This document shows positions 1 through 5,694 of a stretch of 5,694 bases of DNA, in pieces. The notes under the pieces were generated by a model that had not been told where the DNA came from, searched no databases, and worked only from the letters and a program-made list of their open reading frames with translations. Source of the stretch: an uncultured Emergencia sp. (GTDB lineage Bacteria > Bacillota > Clostridia > Peptostreptococcales > Anaerovoracaceae); the NCBI GenBank assembly GCA_902476665.1, contig CABSEO010000151.1, forward strand, positions 1 through 5,694. Direction: 5' to 3'. The number at the start of each line of letters is the position of its first letter. Positions within the stretch are counted from its first letter, which is position 1. The position numbers and the translations under genes were made by a program.

Positions 1-123
1 GTGAATACATCTTTTTATTACGGCCTCGTAACGAGGATCCAGTTTTTTATCTCCTAAAATTTCTCCGATGATTTCAAAGCTTTTCGCTTCGATCTGATCG
101 GGTTTAATATTTTCAATTTTCAT
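1..123 (-). CDS. cbiC: Precorrin-8X / cobalt-precorrin-8 methylmutase, N-terminal fragment
   Basis: The first 41 codons of a gene that runs off the left edge. CbiC (CobH in the aerobic pathway) moves the methyl group from C11 to C12 of the corrin ring, giving cobyrinic acid. The visible residues start MKIENIKPDQIEAKSFEII and reach VIKRCIH. The pattern of a proline plus IE near the start, SFEII, and VIKR.IH about 20 residues later is the standard CbiC/CobH N-terminus. The last residue visible, His41, falls where the catalytic His of the family sits (His43 in Pseudomonas denitrificans CobH), normally followed by T-A-D-F-D. The ATG shares one base with the cobO stop codon (TAATG), and the nearest purine-rich site (AGG at 136..138) is 12 bases away. 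Translation therefore probably depends on ribosomes finishing cobO. The family call is firm, but the rest of the protein cannot be judged. Confidence 0.92.
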   Translation of the reverse strand, partial: MKIENIKPDQIEAKSFEIIGEILGDKKLDPRYEAVIKRCIH

Positions 124-659
124 TACGCTTCAATACCTGCCCTTGCCGGAATTCCCCTGTCATAAGGGTGTTTTACTTTATCGATTCTGGATACATAGTC
201 TGCAAGTTCTTCCAGTTCTTCAGTCGGATATCTGCCTGTCAGCACAACTTCAAGCTGTTCCGGTCTGTTCTTCAGAAAATCTACAATCAGCTGATTGTCC
301 AGAAGTCCTGCTTCAATAGCGCCCAGACATTCATCCAGTACCAGCATGTCATAGTGATCGTTTTCCAGCATTCTTGTCATGTCATGAAACTGCTGTGCAT
401 TAATTTCTCTGGTTTCAGCTTTTTCCTCTTCTGTCATCTGGAAAGAGAACTTTTTAATCGGCTTGGTGCCAACCACCTCAATACCCGGCAGATTCTTTAA
501 AATTTTCAGCTCACTGCTGTCACCGGACTTCAGAAACTGCATGAACAGAACATGGAGACCATAACCACAGGCTCTGACTGTAAGACCTACGGCACAGGTG
601 GTCTTTCCCTTTCCTTCGCCGCAATAGATGTGTACTAACCCTAAATCATTCTTTTTCAT
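123..659 (-). CDS. cobO: Corrinoid adenosyltransferase (BtuR/CobO/CobA family)
   Basis: This ATP:co(I)rrinoid adenosyltransferase attaches 5'-deoxyadenosine to the cobalt of cobyrinic acid a,c-diamide and can also act on salvaged corrinoids in the cytoplasm. The 178-residue protein has the family P-loop GEGKGKTT (residues 14-21), a Walker-B-like MLVLDE (105-110), VLTGR (139-143) and the typical end K-x-K-H-P-Y-D-R-G-I-P-A-R-x-G-I-E (161-177). The P-loop lies about 15 residues from the start, so the protein lacks the longer N-terminal extension of Salmonella CobA. FSF (71-73) occupies the place where Salmonella CobA has F-T-W. The start is supported by AAGGAG six bases upstream. The gene sits 16 bases after cobQ and shares one base with cbiC. 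It is unrelated to the PduO and EutT adenosyltransferase folds. cobA or btuR are equally valid symbols. Confidence 0.96.
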   Translation of the reverse strand: MKKNDLGLVHIYCGEGKGKTTCAVGLTVRACGYGLHVLFMQFLKSGDSSELKILKNLPGIEVVGTKPIKKFSFQMTEEEKAETREINAQQFHDMTRMLENDHYDMLVLDECLGAIEAGLLDNQLIVDFLKNRPEQLEVVLTGRYPTEELEELADYVSRIDKVKHPYDRGIPARAGIEA

Positions 660-665
660 TGCTTT

Positions 666-671
666 CTCCTT
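666..671 (-). promoter_or_regulatory. Ribosome binding site of cobO
   Basis: Read on the minus strand this is AAGGAG, six bases before the cobO ATG. It lies in the only intergenic gap of the window (660..675). It is one of the two strongest Shine-Dalgarno matches here and fixes the cobO start. An ATG at 673..675 is upstream of the site and out of frame, so it is not the start. Confidence 0.85.
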
Positions 672-675
672 CCAT

Positions 676-2121
676 TTACTTGATTAAACTGTAAATCAGA
701 TCCATATCCAGCGATTTTCTCAGTCCGTCTGCCAGAATATCATACTGCTGCTGTTTATAGCTTTCCACATCAAAAGCTTTTACATCAGAAAAATCCAAGC
801 CTTTTTCAGCAAGCAGAGCTTCCACCACTGTGCGGGCGATGTCTTCTCTGTCAAAAATCCCGTGAATATAAGTTCCGTATACATTTTCTTCGTTGATGAT
901 ATTACCGTCGGCGCCAGAAACACCCATATGGATTTCATAACCCTGGTAAGTTTTCCCTGAAAGCTGACCGAAAATCCCATCTATATTAGAAAGTACCCCA
1001 ACAGCATTGGTTCTAACCTTCTCATTTTCAAAAACTGTGCTGTGAGGCAGAAGACCAATTCCGCTCATGGTTCCACCATGTTCTACACCATGGGGATCTG
1101 ACAGTGACTGTCCCAGCATCTGAAAACCGCCACAAATACCGAATATCGGTTTTCCTTTTGCGTGGAATTTGAGAATCGCCGCTTCCAGTCCCGACTGACG
1201 GAGCCATAACAGATCTGCCATGGTATTCTTGGTGCCCGGCAGGATAATCATATCCGGACTGCCCAGCTCATTGACAGATCCCACATAACGGACATCCACC
1301 CCCTCAATATACTCAAAAGGATTAAAATCTGTAAAGTTGGAAATCCTTGGAACTCTGATAACTGCAATGTCAATGAGCGCGTCTCCTTTTCTTCCGGCAA
1401 AACGATCTGTCAGGCTGTCTTCATCATCCAGATCCAGCTGCATGTAAGGAACAACTCCTGCCACAGGCACATGGATGATATCTTCCAGCATACGCAGTCC
1501 AGGCTCAAGAATGGTGACATCACCTCTGAACTTGTTGATGATGACTCCTTTTACCCGGGCTTTTTCTTCTTCGTCAAAGAGCAGCATAGTACCTGCTAAA
1601 GATGCAAAGACACCTCCTCTGTCGATATCACCTACCAGTAGCACCGGCGCATCAGCCATTTTAGCCATACCCATATTCACAAGATCGTCTTCCTTCAGAT
1701 TAATCTCTGCAGGGCTTCCTGCTCCTTCCATAACAATGACATCATATTCTTCAGAAAGACTGTCAAATGCCCTGCGAATACTTTCACGAAACTCACCTTT
1801 TCGGGCATAGAAATCTTTCGCGCTCAGTGTTCCGTACACCTCACCGTTGATAACTACCTGTGATCCCTGATCACTGGTCGGTTTTAATAGCACCGGGTTC
1901 ATTCTGCAGTCCGGCTCAATCTGACACGCCTCTGCCTGCATTACCTGTGCTCTGCCCATCTCCATGCCATCTTTTGTAATAAAAGAATTCAGCGCCATGT
2001 TCTGTGCCTTGAAAGGTGCAACTTTATAGCCGTCCTGTTTTAAAATTCTGCAGATACCTGCCGTCAGCACACTTTTTCCGGCATTAGAACAGGTGCCCAG
2101 CACCATTATCGTTTTAGCCAT
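676..2121 (-). CDS. cobQ: Cobyric acid synthase (glutamine-hydrolysing)
   Basis: CobQ (CbiP) uses ATP and glutamine to amidate side chains b, d, e and g of adenosylcobyrinic acid a,c-diamide, giving adenosylcobyric acid. The 481-residue protein is close to the usual family length of about 490. The N-terminal synthetase domain, related to dethiobiotin synthetase, has the P-loop GTCSNAGKS (9-17), KAQNMALNS (38-46), and [13 protein letters not shown] (130-142). The C-terminal glutaminase domain has ILPGTKNT (293-300), the nucleophile Cys330 in [11 protein letters not shown] and the candidate catalytic His420 in [16 protein letters not shown] and the [11 protein letters not shown] segment separate it from CbiA. 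Its start overlaps the last eight bases of the decarboxylase gene, with AGAGGA eight bases upstream. All key residues are present, so it should be active. Confidence 0.97.
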   Translation of the reverse strand: MAKTIMVLGTCSNAGKSVLTAGICRILKQDGYKVAPFKAQNMALNSFITKDGMEMGRAQVMQAEACQIEPDCRMNPVLLKPTSDQGSQVVINGEVYGTLSAKDFYARKGEFRESIRRAFDSLSEEYDVIVMEGAGSPAEINLKEDDLVNMGMAKMADAPVLLVGDIDRGGVFASLAGTMLLFDEEEKARVKGVIINKFRGDVTILEPGLRMLEDIIHVPVAGVVPYMQLDLDDEDSLTDRFAGRKGDALIDIAVIRVPRISNFTDFNPFEYIEGVDVRYVGSVNELGSPDMIILPGTKNTMADLLWLRQSGLEAAILKFHAKGKPIFGICGGFQMLGQSLSDPHGVEHGGTMSGIGLLPHSTVFENEKVRTNAVGVLSNIDGIFGQLSGKTYQGYEIHMGVSGADGNIINEENVYGTYIHGIFDREDIARTVVEALLAEKGLDFSDVKAFDVESYKQQQYDILADGLRKSLDMDLIYSLIK

Positions 2122-3193
2122 TGTTCATGTCCTCTTTTCTTTCTGCTGTCAGTTTGCTCACCTTTTCCAGAGATTCCAGAAAATATTCATTTTCCTCCCT
2201 GGTTCTGACAGCGATTCTATAATAATGTTTATCCAGAGAAATATAGTTGCTGCAGGACCGAATCATGATATCATAAGCCTCAAGAGATGCGGATAGGGTT
2301 TCGCTTCCTCTAAAAAAAATATAGTTGGCTCTTGTATTATAAACTCGATAGCCTAGCTTTTGCAATCCATTTATAAGGAATTCCCGATTTTCTCTAACAT
2401 ACTGTTTTGTCTTTTCAACAAATCCTTCAAGTTTCAGCGCCGCAGTTCCTGCTTTAGACGCTACCGTAGACACAGTCCATGGCTGCAGAGTCCCTCTGAT
2501 CTTGTCTGCAGTTTCATAATCCCCGCAGATACAATATCCCAGCCTGAGACCTGCCATGGCATAAATCTTGGTAAACGCTTTAAGAATGATCACATTTGAC
2601 AGCTTATCAACACAATCCATAACTGAGTACTTTTCTTCTTCGTCTAAAAACTCGCTGAAACATTCATCGATAACAAGAATAATACCGCATTTTCTGCATT
2701 TTTCTGCAATGTCGAGAACCAGCTTCCGGCCTGCCGGAATTCCGGTAGGATTATTGGGATTACAGAGAAACATCATATCATAACTGTCATTAATAGATTC
2801 CAGAATACTGTCGTCAGGAATAAACGCATTCTCTTCTGTAAGAAAATGATGATGTACTCGGCATCCTACAGTTTCCAGGGCCTGCTGATACTCCGAAAAG
2901 GTAGGCGATACCAAAAGCGCTTTCTTCGGTTTCAAGGCAAGAGGAATGCGAAAAATTACATCCGCTGCTCCGTTTCCGCAGCAGATTCTTCCCTCTTCTA
3001 CACCATGAAAACTGCTGATGGATGCCGTCAGTTCACGATTAAAAGGATCCGGGTAGCTTTCATATGCATCAATATTGCTGATTATCGCCTGTTTTACTTC
3101 CTCCGGCATACCCAGAGGATTAAGATTGGCAGAAAAGTCGTATACCTTGTGATCGAATTTGTAAATATTTCCGCCGTGTATTTCTTTCATCAT
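2114..3193 (-). CDS. cobD: L-threonine-O-3-phosphate decarboxylase (PLP enzyme)
   Basis: This fold-type I PLP enzyme decarboxylates threonine phosphate to (R)-1-amino-2-propanol phosphate, the linker that CbiB joins to cobyric acid. The 359-residue protein opens with HGGN (6-9) and [10 protein letters not shown] (19-28). It continues with GNGAADVI (73-80), CNPNNPTG (144-151) and Asp176 in VIDECFSEF, the residue that pairs with the PLP ring nitrogen. Lys209 in [15 protein letters not shown] is the expected Schiff-base lysine. Arg217 is the likely phosphate contact and Arg330 the likely carboxylate contact. The fold is shared with histidinol-phosphate aminotransferase; [13 protein letters not shown] and the place directly after cbiB decide for CobD. 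The gene overlaps cbiB by four bases (ATGA) and cobQ by eight. Two ATG codons are adjacent, so translation could start at either 3193 or 3190. The upstream purine match (GGTG) is poor. No zinc-binding C-terminal extension is present. This is not the aerobic-pathway CobD, which corresponds to CbiB. Confidence 0.94.
   Translation of the reverse strand: MMKEIHGGNIYKFDHKVYDFSANLNPLGMPEEVKQAIISNIDAYESYPDPFNRELTASISSFHGVEEGRICCGNGAADVIFRIPLALKPKKALLVSPTFSEYQQALETVGCRVHHHFLTEENAFIPDDSILESINDSYDMMFLCNPNNPTGIPAGRKLVLDIAEKCRKCGIILVIDECFSEFLDEEEKYSVMDCVDKLSNVIILKAFTKIYAMAGLRLGYCICGDYETADKIRGTLQPWTVSTVASKAGTAALKLEGFVEKTKQYVRENREFLINGLQKLGYRVYNTRANYIFFRGSETLSASLEAYDIMIRSCSNYISLDKHYYRIAVRTREENEYFLESLEKVSKLTAERKEDMNNG
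2130..2135 (-). promoter_or_regulatory. Ribosome binding site of cobQ
   Basis: AGAGGA on the minus strand, eight bases before the cobQ ATG and inside the last codons of the upstream decarboxylase gene. It supports the chosen start. The eight-base gene overlap also makes reinitiation by ribosomes finishing the upstream gene likely. Confidence 0.7.
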
Positions 3194-4152
3194 AGTAACA
3201 CCAAAATTATTCTGATTCCTTCAAAAAATACCAGACAAAGGACTGCAGCAGCATACATCAGTCTGACAGCTGCCGGAATATCGGAAGCCTCCACAGCTCT
3301 GTCCGGATCTCCGATAGTTTTCTTCTTGTATAGTTTCCCGAAATAATAAGCGTCTCCTGCCAGCTGAACATGCAGAGCACCTGCACAGACAGATTCAGGA
3401 TGAGCGCTGTTAGGACTGGCATGATTGTGCCGATCCCGTCTGTAAATCCGAAGTGCATTCCGTCCATCGAGGCCGACAAAAGGCGCACCGCAGATCATGG
3501 CAAAAGCTGTAATTCTTGCCGGAATATAATTGAATACATCATCGGCAATGGCTGAAAATTTCCCAAAATTGAGATACCTGTCATTCTTGTAGCCCACCAT
3601 AGAGTCCAGCGTATTGACTCCTTTGTATAAAAATCCCAGTGGCGCACCGCCGATGACCATAAACAGCATGGGAGCAATAACTCCGTCAGATGCGTTTTCT
3701 GCTACTGTCTCCACCACTGCCTTTGTAATCTGGGTAAAATTCAGATTCGCCGTATCTCTTCCTACAATCCAGGAAAGAAATTTCCTGGCATTGGGCAGAT
3801 CTTCAGTTTCAATATATTTATGCACCCGCATGCTTTCTGTTTTCAGTGATTTGGCTGCCAAAATCTGATAACAGAACAAGGTTTCCACGATATAACGGAC
3901 CCATGGGTGTATCATAGCCAGCCCCTTTAACAATAGAAACGGCACTGCAAAAGACAGCATCACTGTAGCAAACCAGAGCACTGTGCCTGCCGCCTTCTCC
4001 CCTTTTTCTGTCTTTGGAAAGATATGTCGCAGAAATTTTTCTGCAGCACTGATAAAATTCCCGATAAGACAGATGGGATGAGGCAGCCAGTGAGGATCAC
4101 CAAGGAGAAAATCCAGAACAAAGGCTGCGGCAATCACAATTACAAGTTCCAT
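3190..4152 (-). CDS. cbiB: Adenosylcobinamide-phosphate synthase (membrane protein)
   Basis: CbiB condenses adenosylcobyric acid with aminopropanol phosphate, the product of the next gene, to give adenosylcobinamide phosphate. The 320-residue length is normal. Family motifs in order are LGDPHWLPHP (17-26), GRDTANL (131-137), VVETVAENASDGVIAP (146-161), KGVNTLDSMVGY (177-188), ADDVFNYIPAR (203-213) and HASPNSAHPES (244-254). Hydrophobic stretches lie at about 1-17, 56-77, 158-176 and 297-320, consistent with an inner-membrane protein. Its start lies inside the end of cbiA (13-base overlap) and is fixed by GAGGGAGG six bases upstream. Its stop overlaps the decarboxylase start in ATGA, so the two functional partners are tied together in translation. 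In aerobic nomenclature this gene is called cobD. Confidence 0.96.
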   Translation of the reverse strand: MELVIVIAAAFVLDFLLGDPHWLPHPICLIGNFISAAEKFLRHIFPKTEKGEKAAGTVLWFATVMLSFAVPFLLLKGLAMIHPWVRYIVETLFCYQILAAKSLKTESMRVHKYIETEDLPNARKFLSWIVGRDTANLNFTQITKAVVETVAENASDGVIAPMLFMVIGGAPLGFLYKGVNTLDSMVGYKNDRYLNFGKFSAIADDVFNYIPARITAFAMICGAPFVGLDGRNALRIYRRDRHNHASPNSAHPESVCAGALHVQLAGDAYYFGKLYKKKTIGDPDRAVEASDIPAAVRLMYAAAVLCLVFFEGIRIILVLL

Positions 4153-5513
4153 GGACTGCCTCCCTCATAGGTGCTGCAAGCCCTGACAAAATTTTCGGCA
4201 AAAGCTGGATTACTCCATAAATGCAAATGGGGATATCCGGCAAAAATACTTTTTTCTGCCTGAACAGTCTGCCAGGTCCGATTTCCTTTTACTGCCGTAA
4301 ATCCTTCACCATGACAGTCAGTATCACTGTAGTGAAACTCATGACACCGGATGGACTCACCTTTTTGACACATGAGATTGTCGCAGTTCGCTGTCAGAGT
4401 TTTGTAACCAAAACGAACCAGACCATCTGTCATATGAGAATTTCCCGAAATAAGTCCGGCCATCCTGAAAGTCTGTCCATCTTTTGTGATGGTTTTCCCC
4501 AGATACATGAATCCTCCACACTCCGCGTAGACAGGAAGACCAGCTTCTCCCGCTATTCTGACAGCGTCCAGCATATCCGTGTTTTCTGAAAGCTCATATA
4601 AATACTCCTCCGGATATCCGCCGCCCAGAATCAGACCGCTGATATTCTGCGGCAGGCAGGAATCCGTTAATGGAGAGAAAAATACCGTTTCCGCCCCTAG
4701 CTTTCTCAGCAGTTTAAAATTATCTTCATAGTAGAAGCAGAAAGCTTTATCTCTGGCTATCGCAATCCGTGTACCTTCCGTTACCGCTTGGATCTGTGGT
4801 ATTTCCCAGGAAAGCTCACCGGCATTCTGGGCAAGCTGCATAAGACCGTCCATATCAAGGCTTTCAGCGGCAACCTGTCCAAGAACTGCGATTTTGTCTT
4901 TCAAGTCAGTAATTTCTTCTGCTGTCACGAGCCCCAGATGTCTGCTGCCAATCTCGGCTTCAGGAATTCTGGGCAGATAGCCGTAAACTTTTACCGGAAG
5001 ATTTTCCTCTATCATCTTCTTGTAAACTGGATACATCCCTGATGAGCAGTGATTGAGAATAACTCCCTTAATGTTGTTTGCAGCAAAATTCAGATAGCCG
5101 GTCAGCTCGGCCAGCAGAGAAAGACTTTTACCTCTGACACCGGTTACCAATATCTGTGGCGTATCTGTAATTCTGGCAATATGATTGGCGGAATAACTGT
5201 CATCAGCAAACCCTATGCCGTCATACATTCCCATGACGCCCTCAATGACAGCAATACTGCCATTCACCTCTTCCATTGCATCTGCAAGAAGATATTTCAC
5301 CATTTCATCGCCACAAAGAAACAAATCCAGATTTCGAGACGGAGTACCAATAATTTCGGTATGAAACATGGGATCGATATAGTCCGGTCCGCATTTAAAG
5401 GCACATGGATTCTGACCTGTATCTAATAAGGCTTTCAGCAGCGCACAGGTTACGGTCGTCTTTCCACAACCGCTTCCCGTTCCTACTATCATAATTCGAT
5501 TTACATTACTCAT
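4140..5513 (-). CDS. cbiA: Cobyrinic acid a,c-diamide synthase (glutamine-hydrolysing)
   Basis: CbiA uses ATP and glutamine to amidate the a and c acetate side chains of cob(II)yrinic acid. The 457-residue protein has the usual length. The N-terminal synthetase domain has the P-loop GTGSGCGKTT (11-20), FKCGPDYIDPMFH (39-51), with acidic residues of the type implicated in substrate binding in Salmonella CbiA, and VIEGVMGMYDG (89-99). The C-terminal glutaminase domain has LILGGGYPEEY (294-304), the nucleophile Cys332 in YAECGGFMYLG, HEFHYS (391-396) and the family end YPHLHLWSNP (427-436), which contains the candidate catalytic His. The archaeal Ni-sirohydrochlorin amidase CfbB and the aerobic hydrogenobyrinate enzyme CobB are close relatives, but CbiT, CbiB and CbiC as neighbours point to anaerobic B12 synthesis. 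The gene overlaps cbiT by eight bases, with AGGA seven bases upstream of the ATG, and overlaps cbiB by 13. Confidence 0.96.
   Translation of the reverse strand: MSNVNRIMIVGTGSGCGKTTVTCALLKALLDTGQNPCAFKCGPDYIDPMFHTEIIGTPSRNLDLFLCGDEMVKYLLADAMEEVNGSIAVIEGVMGMYDGIGFADDSYSANHIARITDTPQILVTGVRGKSLSLLAELTGYLNFAANNIKGVILNHCSSGMYPVYKKMIEENLPVKVYGYLPRIPEAEIGSRHLGLVTAEEITDLKDKIAVLGQVAAESLDMDGLMQLAQNAGELSWEIPQIQAVTEGTRIAIARDKAFCFYYEDNFKLLRKLGAETVFFSPLTDSCLPQNISGLILGGGYPEEYLYELSENTDMLDAVRIAGEAGLPVYAECGGFMYLGKTITKDGQTFRMAGLISGNSHMTDGLVRFGYKTLTANCDNLMCQKGESIRCHEFHYSDTDCHGEGFTAVKGNRTWQTVQAEKSIFAGYPHLHLWSNPAFAENFVRACSTYEGGSPWNL
4159..4166 (-). promoter_or_regulatory. Ribosome binding site of cbiB
   Basis: GAGGGAGG on the minus strand, six bases before the cbiB ATG and embedded in the last codons of cbiA. 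It is the best Shine-Dalgarno match among the internal gene overlaps and selects this start. It suggests cbiB can recruit its own ribosomes as well as receive them from cbiA. Confidence 0.85.
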
Positions 5514-5694
5514 AGCACTTTCCTGTTCCTTTGATGATATAAACGGGATTTTCCGCTTTCATCAAATTGTATCTCCCGAGCTTATGCGCAGCAGCAATAT
5601 TGGCACAGATAATTTCGGTGTTCATATTCAGTGTTCTGAAAGTTTCTACAGCCTGTGAAATCGTTTCAAGCGTTACAGCAGTCACTACAAAGAC
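5506..5694 (-). CDS. cbiT: Cobalt-precorrin-6B C15-methyltransferase (decarboxylating), C-terminal fragment
   Basis: The last 62 codons of a gene that enters from the right edge, too short in the window to be listed as a full open frame. CbiT methylates C15 and removes the carboxyl of the C12 acetate chain of the corrin precursor, using S-adenosylmethionine. The visible part begins VFVVTAVTLETISQAVETF, the late strand-helix of the CbiT/CobL Rossmann-type methyltransferase domain, and continues with HKLGRYNLMKAENPVYIIKG, the family's C-terminal signature (L-G-x-Y-x-x-M-K-A-x-N-P-V-Y-I-I). The SAM-binding N-terminal half is outside. The protein could be a stand-alone CbiT or the C-terminal half of a CbiE-CbiT fusion (CobL type); the window cannot tell. 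The stop codon lies eight bases inside cbiA. Confidence 0.88.
   Translation of the reverse strand, partial: VFVVTAVTLETISQAVETFRTLNMNTEIICANIAAAHKLGRYNLMKAENPVYIIKGTGKCYE
5521..5524 (-). promoter_or_regulatory. Probable ribosome binding site of cbiA
   Basis: AGGA on the minus strand with a seven-base spacer to the cbiA ATG, within the final codons of cbiT. An AAGGAA lies a little further upstream. The match is moderate; the eight-base overlap with cbiT would allow coupling too. Confidence 0.55.

Noticed and set aside
24..36. An inverted repeat with six-base arms around one base (CCTCGT-A-ACGAGG).
   Set aside because: It is within the cbiC coding region (residues D-P-R-Y-E-A), has too short a loop for a strong hairpin and lacks a T-run, so it is not a terminator.
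660..675. The intergenic gap between cobQ and cobO as a possible terminator, riboswitch or attenuator.
   Set aside because: Only 16 bases long and filled by the cobO ribosome site.
2734..2745. A perfect 12-base palindrome (CCGGAATTCCGG).
   Set aside because: It is inside the conserved [15 protein letters not shown] stretch of cobD, has no loop for an RNA hairpin and is not repeated elsewhere; probably a codon coincidence.
2114..3193. Histidinol-phosphate aminotransferase as an alternative identity for the PLP enzyme.
   Set aside because: The folds are related, but the HGGN start, FSANLNPLG motif and position between cbiB and cobQ fit threonine-phosphate decarboxylase better.
2846..3346. A 166-codon open frame on the plus strand.
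   Set aside because: It lies opposite the strongly conserved decarboxylase and cbiB genes, its translation is rich in Ser, Phe, Tyr and Arg with no recognisable motif, and it is explained as an antisense shadow.
5049..5426. A 125-codon plus-strand open frame, with others at 4221..4589, 168..500 and 1475..1810.
   Set aside because: All are antisense to clear B12 genes, have no family resemblance and no convincing ribosome site.
4140..5513. CfbB (coenzyme F430 pathway) as an alternative identity for cbiA.
   Set aside because: No methanogen F430 genes are nearby and all neighbours belong to cobalamin synthesis.
5514..5694. A cobalamin riboswitch upstream of cbiA.
   Set aside because: This stretch encodes the C-terminus of CbiT in an open frame down to a stop inside cbiA; no B12-box-like element is seen. 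A riboswitch, if any, lies further upstream outside the window.

Overview
This window is a densely packed stretch of a vitamin B12 (adenosylcobalamin) biosynthesis operon. All seven recognisable genes lie on the minus strand, so transcription runs from the right-hand end to the left. In reading order they are: the 3' end of cbiT (cut by the right edge), cbiA, cbiB, a cobD-type threonine-phosphate decarboxylase, cobQ (cbiP), cobO (the BtuR/CobA-family adenosyltransferase) and the first 41 codons of cbiC (cut by the left edge). Five genes are complete and none shows a frameshift or internal stop.

The genes cover several steps of one pathway. CbiT and CbiC act on the corrin ring: C15 methylation with C12 acetate decarboxylation, then the final methyl migration that gives cobyrinic acid. 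CbiA amidates side chains a and c. CobO adds the upper adenosyl ligand. CobQ amidates side chains b, d, e and g to give adenosylcobyric acid. The CobD-type enzyme makes aminopropanol phosphate, and CbiB attaches it to give adenosylcobinamide phosphate. The nucleotide-loop genes (cobU, cobS, cobT, cobC) and most ring methyltransferases are not in the window and may lie outside it.

Almost every base is coding. The only gap between genes is 16 bases (660..675) and holds a Shine-Dalgarno site. The other junctions are overlaps of 8, 13, 4, 8 and 1 bases. There is no riboswitch, terminator, RNA gene, repeat array or mobile element in the window. The operon's promoter, and any cobalamin riboswitch, would be expected beyond the right edge.

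The cbi-type gene set (CbiT, CbiA, CbiB and CbiC) suggests the anaerobic, early-cobalt route, although the diagnostic genes (cbiD, cbiG, cbiK or cbiX) are not visible. Moderate GC content by eye, AGGAGG-like ribosome sites and the flavour of the proteins point to an anaerobic Firmicute of the Clostridia (for example a Lachnospiraceae- or Eubacteriaceae-like organism). That placement is inference. I found no previously undescribed system here. The most notable points are details of a well-known pathway: the compact coupling, the order of the genes, and the short adenosyltransferase with a Phe-Ser-Phe motif.
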